A DNA stretch of 60,378 bases, taken from contig CAJINA010000132.1 in the NCBI GenBank assembly GCA_905176665.1, forward strand, positions 1-60,378, in the 5' to 3' direction. Source of the DNA: Olavius algarvensis Delta 4 endosymbiont. Its GTDB lineage: Bacteria; Desulfobacterota; Desulfobacteria; Desulfobacterales; CAJINA01. Positions within the stretch are counted from its first letter, which is position 1. The number at the start of each line of letters is the position of its first letter. The position numbers were made by a program, and so were the translations under genes. Below are positions 18,093 through 26,931 of this stretch, in pieces. A model generated the notes under the pieces. It had not been told where the DNA came from. It saw nothing but the letters and a program-made list of their open reading frames with translations, and did not search any database.

Positions 18093-18395
18093 GGTGACCA
18101 TGCCGGACTCGGACGCAGCCTGATCGATGCGAGCAGGCTGCGGCGCGTGTTTGGTCTGCAGCCGCCGACAGCCTGCGCGCATACCTCTGACCTGACGCTG
18201 GATTTCAGCCCGAAAACCACAGCGCGCAAAAATCAGTTGCTGCAGGATTTGCAACTCGGGGCCATTTACCGGGTCGAGGGCAGCTAATGGGTGTTTGCGG
18301 GTGAACCCATTCGCCTGGTGGAGCCGGCCTACAAGCGCCTGGAACTGGCCGCGGATGTCATCGAAACCGTCTGCAACGCTGCCGATGCGCAAGCT
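18093..18395 (+). pseudogene. Unrecognised decayed reading frame after prpE
   Basis: A coding-like frame without a start runs through HAGLGRSLIDASRLRRVFG and TTARKNQLLQDLQLGAIYRV, meets a TAA near 18282, and continues as FAGEPIRLVEPAYKRLELA and DVIETVCNAADA. Composition and third-base pattern look coding, but the frame has a stop in its middle and no ribosome site. It is probably the remnant of a gene whose family I do not recognise. Confidence 0.35.
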
Positions 18396-18404
18396 CCATT
18401 GATT

Positions 18405-18890
18405 TCACGAACTACCAGGATTGGGCCTGGTTGCGTCAGTTTGCATTTCGATTTGCACACCGGCAGCCTGGGCCCCGGGTTCCAGGACCAGCAGCCGGAC
18501 CCGGCCGGCGGCCACCAGGCGGTTTTCGCCATCATGTACGCTGGCCTCCCAGACATGCGAACGATTGCCCAGCACCAGCGGCCGGGCCGTGCAGCGCAGA
18601 CGGCCGCCGCGGACGGCCTTTAAAAACGAGGTGTTGTTTTCCAGACCGACCGTGTGCTTGTTTTCTTCCCAGACCGTCAACGCTGCACCGGTGGAACAGA
18701 GGGTTTCAATCATCCCGGCATAGACCCCGCCGTGCACCAGGCCATAGGGCTGGAGGTGCCGATCCGTAATCTCAATTTCCGCAACATATTCTTCCGGCGT
18801 TGCTTTGATAAAGCGCAGGCCCATGGTGCTGTTGAATCCCCCCATATTGGCGTTGAGCAGGTCGAGTACATTTTCGGGAAAGGTTGGCAT
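18405..18890 (-). CDS. Hotdog-fold thioesterase (PaaI-like)
   Basis: 161 residues. The central helix motif GLVHGGVYAGMIETL is the PaaI/4HBT signature, and NNTSFLKAVRGGRLRCTARP is the usual second half. Such enzymes hydrolyse acyl- or aryl-CoA thioesters in the cytoplasm. A GAGGAG lies nine bases before the ATG. It is convergent with prpE; a role in CoA recycling or overflow is possible but not shown. The last 20 residues are low-complexity and variable. Confidence 0.85.
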   Translation of the reverse strand: MPTFPENVLDLLNANMGGFNSTMGLRFIKATPEEYVAEIEITDRHLQPYGLVHGGVYAGMIETLCSTGAALTVWEENKHTVGLENNTSFLKAVRGGRLRCTARPLVLGNRSHVWEASVHDGENRLVAAGRVRLLVLEPGAQAAGVQIEMQTDATRPNPGSS

Positions 18891-19541
18891 GCCGCGTGAC
18901 TCCTCGATTGATGTTATGTCGGTCCGGATATGTTTAGATGCGCCAACGTACGCTTTTTTTTAAAATTAATCAAATTCAGTACGATGGTTTCAGTCGGCGG
19001 GTGCAGGCGTAATCTGCAGCGTGACCTGCTTTGGCGTATCTTTGGCGAGATCCGTACACGCAAAATCGCTCCTGAATTGGGTTGTTGGCTGTGCTCCGGG
19101 GACGGCTGACCCTATTGGCCAGGTCGGGAGCGGCAGATGACACCTTGGACCACGGCAGAGACGGCCAGACAGTGGTGTCTGGCGCTGCCCTGGTCGCTTC
19201 CCGCTACGCTGCTCAGCGCGCCTGAACGTATGTGCGCATATATTTTCCCGGTGCAAAACGATTACCGGGCGCGGCCCGGCAAAAGATTCTGGTTTTTTTG
19301 CCGCGAATACGCTATCTTTTGCTTACCAGTATCCCCCTTGAGCGCGCCCAGTCCTGCCCCGGCCTTCGATTGATAACACCTATCCCTATATCACCGGATG
19401 CCTTCTTCCATTTAACGTATAGCCTGTTCTGCGGTTGTACGCATTCGACCTGATAACTGACCGTATGGTCTCCCGCGCTGCTAATTTTTATCGTATTTTT
19501 TTACCCCGCCATGTCCCGTAAGAGGGAAAAAGGAGGACGAC
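18891..19541. other. Intergenic stretch, no supported gene
   Basis: 651 bp between divergent genes. A minus-strand ORF (18990-19256) ends with a protein-like tail (DLAKDTPKQVTLQITPAPAD) but its first half is Arg/Pro-rich frame noise. It may hold the end of a decayed gene. Nothing else was seen. Confidence 0.35.
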
Positions 19542-19991
19542 ATGTATTACTCAATCCTGGTGCCTCTGGATCAGTCCAAACGGGCCGAAGCAATTTTGCC
19601 GCACGTGGAAAACCTGGCGACCTTGTATTCTTCCAGGGTAATTTTCCTGGTAGTGGTCGAACCGCTGCGCATGGTTGCGGCCTCCGGAGGTCCATACACG
19701 TCCATTCAAAAAGAAGGACTGAGCGCCCAAAAGAATGAGATCGAGAGCTACCTGGCCGGTTTGCAAGGGGAATTCCGCGAGAAGGGGATCGAGGGGATAA
19801 TCCGCCTGGCCCACGGCCCGGTGGTGGAAGAGATTATCCGGACGGCCAACACCGAGAATGTCGATCTGATTGCCATTGCCAGCCATGGCCGGAGCGGGCT
19901 GTCGCGTGTATTCTACGGCAGTGTGGCGGCCGGTGTCCTGCAACGCATCGATCGGCCCCTTCTGATCATACGGGCCCTTGACGATCACTAG
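19542..19991 (+). CDS. Universal stress protein, UspA family
   Basis: 149 residues, single Usp domain. It begins YYSILVPLDQSKRAEAIL, has the typical VDLIAIASHGRSGLSR stretch, and ends with the ATP-binding type motif G-x2-G-x9-G-S (HGRSGLSRVFYGS) and RPLLIIR. Likely a cytoplasmic, nucleotide-binding, dimeric stress protein. A strong AAAGGAGG precedes the ATG. It stands alone between intergenic regions. Confidence 0.93.
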   Translation: MYYSILVPLDQSKRAEAILPHVENLATLYSSRVIFLVVVEPLRMVAASGGPYTSIQKEGLSAQKNEIESYLAGLQGEFREKGIEGIIRLAHGPVVEEIIRTANTENVDLIAIASHGRSGLSRVFYGSVAAGVLQRIDRPLLIIRALDDH

Positions 19992-20048
19992 AGACGAACT
20001 TAAAAGATCAGCCTATGCGCCGTGGTGACGGGAGCGGTAGTCCCCGGG

Positions 20049-21137
20049 TTAGGAGCTGTGTTTTTTTCCGGGTGCGACCGGCCCTTGGGGCCGCAGGGTG
20101 TCCACAACCAAAAAATAAGGCGCCAATACCAGCATGAACCAGAAGAAAGAGATGAAGGTGGTGATGGTGTCGCAGACGGGATTGTCGATCGCGGGTCCGA
20201 AATATGTGTCGTGGAACCTCAGGCAGGGGTAAGCCCCGTTTTTAAACGGCGTGTCCAGCAAAACATCAAAGAAATAAAACATCTGCCAGGAATTTTGCCG
20301 GATGTAGCGACCAAGCGAATACCAGGTCTGCAGGGTTCCGGCAAGGCCCAGGTCATATACGAACATCCTGATAGCGGCACCGAAGAAAGGCTTTAGCAGC
20401 AGATGCCCGGTTTCGGCCTGGCTGACATAGAGGCCCCGGGACCGGTGGAAGAACTCCATCCGGCCGATGCTGTATAGCGCCATGAGCATGCTCATTAAGA
20501 TATACACACGGTGGCAGCCGGCAGCTTCAAAGCGGCGTCCGGAGGTATACAGCCTGCCGGGCAGGGTCATCCAGGTACCGCGGCAGCGAATTTTTTCGGC
20601 CAGTTTCTGATCTTCCAAAAAGTGCTGGCTCTCATCGAAACCGCCCAACGCTTCGAAGAAGGTGCGCTTCAATAAGAACCCCTGATCGCCATTGGTGGTG
20701 TTGATCCGGTTAAAATGGGTTTTGCCTTCCATGTAACGAAAGATCATGCCATGGGCCGCTTCGCGGCGCAGGAACGCAAGTGGAAAATGGCCAGCGATCC
20801 TATCATCACCGCCGGTAGAAAGTGCCCGCTTCCAGGCCTTGAGGGCTTTCTCGAGCAACTGGGGGTCTTTCAGGCGCGAGTCAGCATGCAAAAACAGGAT
20901 ATTGCGGCCGGTCGATTTTAGGAACCCGGCGTTGAGCTGCCGGGCTCGGCCGCGGGGAGCGGCTACGATGATGGGGTTGAATGCACGGCAAGCCGCCAGG
21001 GTGTTGTCCGTGGAACCACCATCGGCGATAATGATTTCCAGGTTTACCCGCATTTGAGCTTGCAGATCCGTTAGCAGGCGCGGGAGGTGGTCCTGTTCAT
21101 CCAGGGCGGGGATGATGATGGAGAGGTCATGATCCAT
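20049..21137 (-). CDS. Family 2 glycosyltransferase
   Basis: 362 residues. GT-A fold at the N-terminus: SIIIPALDEQDHL, IIADGGSTDNT (nucleotide-sugar Asp), LFLHADSRL (DxD-like), and the acceptor region GGFDESQHFLEDQKL with the catalytic ED. The C-terminal half has two to three hydrophobic segments (around 230-250 and 315-345), suggesting membrane association. The match is to the TIGR04283-type GT2 proteins; sugar and acceptor are unknown. It starts 6 bp after the NUDIX gene on the same strand, so the two are one transcription unit. Confidence 0.85.
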   Translation of the reverse strand: MDHDLSIIIPALDEQDHLPRLLTDLQAQMRVNLEIIIADGGSTDNTLAACRAFNPIIVAAPRGRARQLNAGFLKSTGRNILFLHADSRLKDPQLLEKALKAWKRALSTGGDDRIAGHFPLAFLRREAAHGMIFRYMEGKTHFNRINTTNGDQGFLLKRTFFEALGGFDESQHFLEDQKLAEKIRCRGTWMTLPGRLYTSGRRFEAAGCHRVYILMSMLMALYSIGRMEFFHRSRGLYVSQAETGHLLLKPFFGAAIRMFVYDLGLAGTLQTWYSLGRYIRQNSWQMFYFFDVLLDTPFKNGAYPCLRFHDTYFGPAIDNPVCDTITTFISFFWFMLVLAPYFLVVDTLRPQGPVAPGKKHSS

Positions 21138-21143
21138 GTGGTT

Positions 21144-21686
21144 TCAGTTTTCCAGGGTGCGGCCCGCCGCCAGCCAGTCGTGCAGCAGCCCGTTATCCAA
21201 GCCATTTTGCAGTTTTTCGCAAACCAGACGGTCCGTCGGAAATGCCATCTGCGCCGGGAGCTTGTCCAGGGCAAAGAAGTTGGCCGCCGCCGCATCCGAA
21301 CCGGGGCGCAGATTGCCGGCCGGGTGTTCACCCCAAAACCAGACACCGACACTCTGGTGGTGCCGATCGTGGAAGTTCGAGTGAACCGCCAGAACGGGCC
21401 CAATGGCAAGCTGCAGCCCGGTTTCCTCTTGCATTTCCCGGTGGGCGGCTGCGCGCAAATCCTCGTTCCAGTCAACGTTGCCGCACGGGATGCACCACTG
21501 GCCGGCGTAGGACCCCCTGCGTTTTACCAGCAAAAGACGATCGACCTGCAACAAAACCACGGCGACACCGACCCGGGGGTTGTGATATTGCCACCGGCCG
21601 CAGGCCGGACAGTTCTGATGAGCCCCTGCTTCGCCGGACTTGCCGGGGTAGGGATGCCCGCACATCGGGCAAAATTTGAAAGGCAT
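21144..21686 (-). CDS. NUDIX hydrolase with N-terminal zinc ribbon
   Basis: About 180 residues starting [10 protein letters not shown]; a start at 21701 is also possible. A zinc ribbon (CPMCG, then CPACG) precedes the NUDIX fold, whose box is complete: G-x5-E-x7-REMQEETGL. The arrangement resembles NADH pyrophosphatase-type NUDIX enzymes, which hydrolyse nucleoside diphosphates linked to another group. The substrate is not readable. It shares an operon with the glycosyltransferase, so a nucleotide-sugar substrate is one possibility. Confidence 0.88.
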   Translation of the reverse strand: MPFKFCPMCGHPYPGKSGEAGAHQNCPACGRWQYHNPRVGVAVVLLQVDRLLLVKRRGSYAGQWCIPCGNVDWNEDLRAAAHREMQEETGLQLAIGPVLAVHSNFHDRHHQSVGVWFWGEHPAGNLRPGSDAAAANFFALDKLPAQMAFPTDRLVCEKLQNGLDNGLLHDWLAAGRTLEN

Positions 21687-21885
21687 GCTTGTCACCGCCA
21701 TAGGGTTAACGATATGAAAAATTAACGTCCATCAGGATAACAGAATCGAAAGCGGGGGACAATGGTTGCAGCGGGAATAGCGCTGCGGGCGACGGCAAAG
21801 TTGCACCCCGGCAAAAAGGGATTAGCTTCAGGTATAGGGTAAAGGAAATCCAGCGGCGTGAACCTAAACAGTTTCCGAGGCGACG

Positions 21886-22143
21886 ATGGCCAATCAGTCC
21901 AGCAAGCAACGGCTTTATACAGAGCGTGAAAAGGTCCGCCACACGACCCATTGGGATTTGGATTATCTGCCCATCGAAGAGGTCGAAAACTACTATTTTC
22001 ATCACCCGGCAAAAGAGCGGGGAACCGGGGATACGCCGCCCAAAAAGATAATAGACCAGCGCCGACTGGGACTGGTCCTGATTGGTATCGGAGCCGGCCT
22101 GTTTGCAGCAGCCCTGGCATTTGGCCGTTTCCTGGGAGGATAG
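21886..22143 (+). CDS. Small tail-anchored membrane protein
   Basis: 85 residues, not recognised. A polar N-terminal two thirds (LPIEEVENYYFHHPAKERG) is followed by one hydrophobic helix near the C-terminus (LGLVLIGIGAGLFAAALAFG). It probably lies in the inner membrane with the N-terminus in the cytoplasm. GAGG lies just upstream of the ATG. Divergent from the NUDIX gene. Confidence 0.65.
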   Translation: MANQSSKQRLYTEREKVRHTTHWDLDYLPIEEVENYYFHHPAKERGTGDTPPKKIIDQRRLGLVLIGIGAGLFAAALAFGRFLGG

Positions 22144-22186
22144 CCCGTCGCCAGACAGGTGCTTAGGGCTGACAGGCCTGCGGCAC

Positions 22187-22276
22187 AAAAAAAGGGTGGC
22201 TTCCGTATGGAGAAGCCACCCTGGTTGATATTATGGAGGTAAGAGAAATGTTTATGGCATTTTCGTTCCTCTTACT
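22187..22276 (-). ncRNA. Candidate small regulatory RNA, about 90 nt
   Basis: On the minus strand a TTGACA/TACAGT promoter predicts a start near A22276. The transcript would fold into a first hairpin (GTAAGAG 22275-22269 with CTCTTAC 22245-22239), a linker starting CUCCAUAAUAUC, and a GC-rich terminator stem of 10 bp (22221-22212 with 22203-22194) followed by seven U (22193-22187). The linker includes CCUCC, complementary to the Shine-Dalgarno core. The set has the layout of a trans-acting, Hfq-type sRNA that could pair with ribosome sites. No coding potential was seen on this strand. I do not recognise the family. Confidence 0.6.
22194..22221 (-). terminator. Intrinsic terminator of the sRNA candidate
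   Basis: Stem GGGTGGCTTC / GAAGCCACCC (10 bp), loop of 8 bases, followed on the minus strand by seven T. There is no T-run on the plus strand, so it acts on minus-strand transcripts. The only minus gene upstream, the sensor kinase, already has its own terminator at 22497-22524. The intervening TTGACA promoter therefore implies a separate transcript. Confidence 0.8.
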
Positions 22277-22282
22277 AACCAT

Positions 22283-22310
22283 ACTGTAAGGCCTGGTCGA
22301 TGCGTGTCAA
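22283..22310 (-). promoter_or_regulatory. Sigma-70-type promoter for the sRNA candidate
   Basis: Minus strand: -35 TTGACA (22310-22305, perfect), 16-base spacer, -10 TACAGT (22288-22283, four of six). The predicted start is 22275-22276. Confidence 0.6.
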
Positions 22311-22496
22311 GCCCGGTAGGAACTCAGGGCGGGATCCGCAAGGGCAAGCCTCAAGAGCGAATTTCAAGCGTACCTTATACTTTCCCAAGACTGCAGTGAT
22401 TCATTCGACTACCAACTTGGTCGTTACCGGTCATTTCCCGATATATAGCCGCATGATATGGTTGCCCTGCTGATCCCGGCAGCCTCCAAAAAGGCA

Positions 22497-22524
22497 AAGG
22501 CCGCTGTTGTCGTTCAGCGGCCTT
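22497..22524 (-). terminator. Intrinsic terminator of the GAF sensor kinase gene
   Basis: AAGGCCGCTG / CAGCGGCCTT stem (10 bp, 8-base loop). On the minus strand the sequence TGCCTTTTTGG follows. It lies about 80 bp after the kinase stop codon. Confidence 0.8.
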
Positions 22525-22604
22525 CACTTTTGTCCCCTGGCAGATCGGTAAATTCAGTTTTACCGGCCGCCAGGGGCTCACGCCCGACGCGGGTCAACTG
22601 TATA

Positions 22605-24332
22605 TCAAGACTCGTCCAGCACAATCCGGACTGTATTGGCCAGGTTCTCCATTGAAATCGGTTTTTCCAGGGCATCGCGGATCCCGTTGGACCGGAATTT
22701 GACCTGGTCGAGTTCACCGCTGAACGCGGAGTAAATGATAACCTTGGCGTCACTGCGGATCTCCGCCACCAATTCGGCCAGGCGGTCACCGGTAATCCCG
22801 GGCATGGTCCAGTCAGTAAGTATCAGATCGATACTGTTCGGATCTCGGCGATAGATGTCGAGGGCTTCCTCGGAGCTGTCTACCGTGATGCAGTCGTAAC
22901 CCAGAGATTTGAGCATTTTGCTCAGGGTAAAGGTGACCGTCCGTTCGTCATCCACGACCAGGATGCGTTCACTGCCTTTGGGCAGCTGCTCGAAAGTCAA
23001 CGGTTCGGATTCTACTTTAGCCAGTACCTTCGGCAGTAAAACTTCCACCCGCGTACCTTCTCCAGGGGTGCTGGCGATGTTGATGGCCCCACTATGGTCT
23101 TTTATGATGCTGTGTGCGGTGGGCAGGCCCATGCCGGTACCGACGCCGCCGGATCTGGTTGTATAGTAGGGGTCGAAGATCTTTTTCAGGGTTTCCGCAT
23201 CCATGCCGCTGCCGTCATCGGTAATGGTGAACTTGATGTACCAGCCCGGTTTCACCCCGGGGTGGACCAGAACCTGATTTTTACTCAATTCGACCAGGCT
23301 GGATTCAATGTTCAAGGTGCCGGGCGCGTCGCCAATAGCGTCCCGCGCATTCTTGAGAAGATTGGTGATAGCCTGATGCATCTGTTTCGGGTCGGCTATA
23401 ATCAAGCCGTCCTGGAAAGAGAAATTGCCGCGAATTGAAATGGTTTCCGGCAGGAAAATCCGAAAAAGCTTGACGGCTTGTTTGAGAACCTTCTGACTTT
23501 TGATCGGGATCTTATCCTGCTGGCTCTGGCTGGTGAAAGTCAATATCTGGTCCACCAGGTCCATGGCGCTGTTACTGGCTTTCAGGATTTCACCGATGTC
23601 ATCCCGCACCGGCTTATCCTGAATATCCAGCATAGCGATTTCAGCAAAGCCGGATATGGCGCTGATAATGTTTTTAAGATCATGTGCGATGCCGGCGGAC
23701 AATCTTTCCAAGGCCTGATCTTTTTCAGCCTCGATCAACTTGACTTGCAGGCGACAGCGTTCCGCGGATTGAATTTCGAAAGATTCATGTAATTGAGCGT
23801 TCTCAATGGCCAAAGCAGCATGGTCGGCAAACGAAGAAAACAGCATGACATCTTCCTTGGAATAAGACCGTCCCTCCTGCTTGTTCAATGCTTCCAGGAC
23901 ACCGATAACCTTATTTTTTGATTTCAAGGGAACCGCCAGGATCGAGCGGGTCTTGAATCCGGACATTCTATCGATTTCCGGATGAAACCGAGGGTCTTCA
24001 CTCACGTCGGGTACGATAATCGGTTTTTCATTTTCAGCAACCCACCCGGCAATACCGACACCTTTTTGAATGCGAATGTCCGCCAGTTTTTCAGCAGCAG
24101 GCCCGGTAGGAATTGCAAATTTGAGGTCACCGGTCATCTGGTCAATGAGAAAAAGGGTGCTGGCCTCGGAAAGGGCGATATTGGCCGCGCTTTCGAGAAT
24201 GGTGGTTAATGCGGTCTGCAAATCTAGGGAAGCATGCAGGGCAAGAACCTCTTTTTCTACCAAGCGGATGCGGGTGTGGTCTTTTTCAGCGGTTGTTTTC
24301 CGGTCTTCTTCCGGTATTTGTTTGGCAATCAT
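22605..24332 (-). CDS. Cytoplasmic GAF sensor histidine kinase with C-terminal receiver
   Basis: 575 residues, no membrane segment. A coiled N-terminus leads to a GAF domain (about 45-185, with GVGIAGWVAENEKPIIVPDV and ILAVPLKSKNKVIGVLEALN). HisKA follows with AGIAHDLKNIIS (His near 217), then a HATPase with NLLKNARDAI, DDGSGMD and GTGMGLP. The protein ends in a receiver with LVVDDERT and phosphoacceptor in LILTDWTMPGITGD. It is a hybrid kinase that senses a cytoplasmic signal and relays to its own receiver, or to another protein. The truncated-looking receiver gene at 25633, with no phosphoacceptor, is nearby on the same strand and could be a partner. Confidence 0.92.
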   Translation of the reverse strand: MIAKQIPEEDRKTTAEKDHTRIRLVEKEVLALHASLDLQTALTTILESAANIALSEASTLFLIDQMTGDLKFAIPTGPAAEKLADIRIQKGVGIAGWVAENEKPIIVPDVSEDPRFHPEIDRMSGFKTRSILAVPLKSKNKVIGVLEALNKQEGRSYSKEDVMLFSSFADHAALAIENAQLHESFEIQSAERCRLQVKLIEAEKDQALERLSAGIAHDLKNIISAISGFAEIAMLDIQDKPVRDDIGEILKASNSAMDLVDQILTFTSQSQQDKIPIKSQKVLKQAVKLFRIFLPETISIRGNFSFQDGLIIADPKQMHQAITNLLKNARDAIGDAPGTLNIESSLVELSKNQVLVHPGVKPGWYIKFTITDDGSGMDAETLKKIFDPYYTTRSGGVGTGMGLPTAHSIIKDHSGAINIASTPGEGTRVEVLLPKVLAKVESEPLTFEQLPKGSERILVVDDERTVTFTLSKMLKSLGYDCITVDSSEEALDIYRRDPNSIDLILTDWTMPGITGDRLAELVAEIRSDAKVIIYSAFSGELDQVKFRSNGIRDALEKPISMENLANTVRIVLDES

Positions 24333-24795
24333 AATGAGCCTCAGTCCGATTTTTTGAAAAATTAATCAAAGCCTGCTAATTCAGTTGGAACTGTAAGTAG
24401 CAAACCGCCATCTCCCTTGCCCTTAATTCTCGCAAGAACCGTACCAGAAATTTAAAAAATGTAAATAGCAATGATTATAGGTAGTTGCAAAAGGGATATG
24501 ATTTCGCATGAGTTGGAATCTGCAATCCTTGATGATTGCGATTCGGCACCACTTTACTTGCTACATAAAGTGTGGATGCCCTTTTGGGAGAGATTACTGT
24601 CTTTCCGGGGTGGTAAGATCGGCCGTTTTTGATAAGGCGATACCATGCCTGCAGCGGGTAGGGTCATGACGGGCTGGTATTTGATATCGACCCAACCATA
24701 AGGCCGGCAATGCGGATCAGCTGCGCGAATATTTTAGGTACGTTCTGTCGGTATACCGGAAAGCCTGCTGGCTGCTACGGGCTTTCCAGCGGGTT
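24333..24795. other. Intergenic stretch with one unmatched hairpin
   Basis: 463 bp, no gene seen. GGAAAGCC (24758-24765) and GGCTTTCC (24780-24787) form an 8-bp stem just after the stop of the minus-strand gene at 24796. It has no U-tract, so it is at best a weak terminator. Confidence 0.4.
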
Positions 24796-25089
24796 TCAGC
24801 CCTCATTGTAGATCGGATCACTCATTTGACCGAATTCAAAATTATAAAAGACGTGATGCCCATCATAGTCCAAAACCCTGAGATCATCCTCCTGATGTAG
24901 ATCGCCCATAATTATTTTGAACTGTGGACCATATTTCTCTTTTACGAGTGCCTGACCGACTTCAAAAGCGATGAATTTCTTAATACCTTTTAAGGCGAGT
25001 TTTTTAATCATCTCCGGAGCATCCAAAGCTCTGTAAGAGGTAAGAATCAAAATTGGGCCGGTTCCTGTAAAATAGATGCCTGCTTTCAT
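24796..25089 (-). CDS. Conserved small cytosolic protein, function unknown
   Basis: 97 residues beginning MKAGIYFTGTGPILILTSY, with FIAFEVGQALVKEKYG and the end HHVFYNFEFGQMSDP. A strong AAAGGAGG precedes the ATG. I recall closely similar short proteins in sulfate reducers and other Desulfobacterota, annotated only as hypothetical or cytosolic. No signal peptide, membrane helix or metal motif is visible. It stands alone. Confidence 0.75.
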   Translation of the reverse strand: MKAGIYFTGTGPILILTSYRALDAPEMIKKLALKGIKKFIAFEVGQALVKEKYGPQFKIIMGDLHQEDDLRVLDYDGHHVFYNFEFGQMSDPIYNEG

Positions 25090-25632
25090 GGCGCACCTCC
25101 TTTATACCTTATAATACGGGTAAATAATTGATTTCTTAACGAAACGGGGTGCTACCCGTTTGGGGGTAGATTGGTTGACCAGCGTATCAATGCCCACAAC
25201 GGGTATCCGCAGAATTCAGGAGACGAGGCGTATAGCAAAAAAGGGCCTGAAGCATTTTCAGGATATGGTATGGGTCGCCCGGTCTATGGAGCGAGGACGC
25301 GATAGTGTCGTTTTGGAGACCAGAAACTGAATCAAAATCGTACACCGGGAAGTTGAAGAGCGGTTGGTTTAAGTCCAGCGGATGAGAAGATACTTCCGAA
25401 TGCCTGGATCGCGAACTGGTGAAATGAATTTTAGGACAGCAGTTCACATTTCTCAAGCTAAATAATCTTTCTCGGGTGGCTGAATTCAGCTAAAGCATGC
25501 CTGGCGGGCATCTTAATACCCTTCCCGGAAAGTTTGTTAAAAAGGCAGTCGCAGCGGTGAAAGCGATCGCAAGCCGGCAAACGCGATTCCGTACGTGTAG
25601 GTGTTTGCGGTCGGATCGGGTGTCAGGCGGGG
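25090..25632. other. Intergenic stretch, no supported gene
   Basis: 543 bp. A minus ORF (25187-25456) has no ribosome site and no family; a 27-codon plus ORF at 25382-25465 is likewise unsupported. No repeat or clear hairpin was found. Confidence 0.35.
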
Positions 25633-26037
25633 TCAGGGTTCCTGGGATCCGGCGGTGGGTGGTCCCTGCACCGTGGCCTGATAGGCAGCGAGAATTTCGA
25701 GCAGCAATGCTTCCTTGATGGGCTTCTGGTAGATGCCGTCGAACCCGGCTGCTGCGAGCTCGTTAGGGTCATAACCACCCAGAAAACCGGAGATAGCATA
25801 TATTTTGAGGTCGGGGTGGACGCGCTTGGCTTCTTTGCAAAACTGCAATCCGTCCAGCCAGGGCATTTTCAGAGCGGTAATGATCATGGCAAAATCTCGC
25901 TCCCAGCGCAGAATAAGACCAGCTTCTTCGGCACTGTCTACCGTCACCGCCGTGTGGCCCATTCTGGTCAACAAGCGCTTGATTAGCCGCAGCTGGCTGC
26001 GCTGGTCGTCGATGACAAGTATTTTCTTTCTGTCCAT
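25633..26037 (-). CDS. Single-domain receiver protein lacking the phosphoacceptor Asp
   Basis: 134 residues from ATG 26037 (a TTG at 26052 is an alternative). Receiver landmarks are present: acidic pair D10-D11 in KILVIDDQR, SGF near 88, and the switch lysine in YQKPIKE. The phosphoacceptor position in the phrase MIITALKMPWLDG is Ala55 instead of Asp. The codon is GCT (25873-25875), one base from GAT. The rest of the fold is well kept, so it looks like a pseudo-receiver that works without phosphorylation, or a very recent loss. The tail (QGPPTAGSQEP) is disordered. No output domain. Confidence 0.82.
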   Translation of the reverse strand: MDRKKILVIDDQRSQLRLIKRLLTRMGHTAVTVDSAEEAGLILRWERDFAMIITALKMPWLDGLQFCKEAKRVHPDLKIYAISGFLGGYDPNELAAAGFDGIYQKPIKEALLLEILAAYQATVQGPPTAGSQEP

Positions 26038-26286
26038 ATAAGCTACGTCCAATAGGCGCCCTACATTATGTGCCCCAATTTGTAACGGCTACACCAACGG
26101 GCGCCTCAGCGGCTACGAATTATAGGATTGCGGTTTAGCAGTCAGGTTGGTCACGATCGCATCAGAGGATTCTTTCATACCCCCTAACAGCATGAAATTC
26201 AAGTCCCATATTTGGCCGGGCGCGCAGGAAAATCTGTGTCGCAGAACGGAACGGCCTGCCAGCCTGCTGTTCCTGTGGACGAGTCC

Positions 26287-26931
26287 CTATTTTTTCACCT
26301 TGGACAGCACAATCTCGACGATTTTGTCCTGTCCGGGCCGGAGTGTCGTCAAGACCCTGCGGTTCCTGTGATTCTTGGCGCTTACCGACAATTCATAAGC
26401 CCCCGGGCTTAACACCATCCCCTGGTAAAACCGCGGTCTAATATTCAGAATCCGGATGGTTGCTTGCGGGGGGGCACCGCTGACAGCCAGGGTGGCCTTG
26501 CGTTTTAAATCTCGTGATTGGAGCCGTTTCAGGGCCAGAGCCATCTGATAGACAATCTCTTCCGCCGTGGCCTTGTCTTTGAAGATGACGTTCTTGGACA
26601 CATTGATGGTAACGTTGGTTGTTGCCGAGGTTACAGTTTCCAGGTCCAGTACGACCCGCCGTTTCCCGGCCCGGCCCTTTACCTGTATTTCCTCACCATT
26701 GCGCTCGACAGTATGCACCTTAATGGCCATGGTCCGCAGGGCCTGAAGGCAGGCCCGGTAGACGTTCTTGAGCGGATAAGTTTCCGTTTTGTAAGCGGTG
26801 CTGAATAGAGAATAGGTCGCTCCGGAGCCGACCCCGGAGACGACCAGAGGCGCTAGGGTCGCACAACCCGGCAAGCATACTAGCAGGGTCGTAATAACCA
26901 GTTTTTTAACCCTGGAGGTGGGCTTAGCCAT
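26287..26931 (-). CDS. DUF3568-like lipoprotein with PEGA-like C-terminus
   Basis: 214 residues. The start at 26931 is chosen for GGGAGAG just upstream; the longer frame has no ribosome site. The N-terminus is a lipoprotein signal ending LLVCLPGC (lipid Cys near 23). Residues about 30-125 fit the small DUF3568 domain (YPLKNVYRACLQALRTMAIK, then the strand-rich core). After about 145 comes a beta-sandwich-like PEGA-type end (GAYELSVSAKNHRNRRVLT). A periplasmic, membrane-anchored protein of unknown role, upstream of and divergent from fecR. Confidence 0.75.
   Translation of the reverse strand: MAKPTSRVKKLVITTLLVCLPGCATLAPLVVSGVGSGATYSLFSTAYKTETYPLKNVYRACLQALRTMAIKVHTVERNGEEIQVKGRAGKRRVVLDLETVTSATTNVTINVSKNVIFKDKATAEEIVYQMALALKRLQSRDLKRKATLAVSGAPPQATIRILNIRPRFYQGMVLSPGAYELSVSAKNHRNRRVLTTLRPGQDKIVEIVLSKVKK

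Noticed and set aside
18069..18284. TAG read-through of prpE into a 70-codon extension
   Set aside because: PrpE already has its normal length at the TAG, so the extension is not needed and is more likely a separate decayed frame.
22248..22289. 13-codon plus-strand ORF with GGAGG just upstream
   Set aside because: The GGAGG is the complement of the CCUCC linker of the minus-strand sRNA candidate; the peptide has no support and there is no plus-strand terminator.
24758..24787. GGAAAGCC / GGCTTTCC hairpin as terminator of the small cytosolic protein gene
   Set aside because: No U-tract on either strand; kept only as a note in the intergenic entry.
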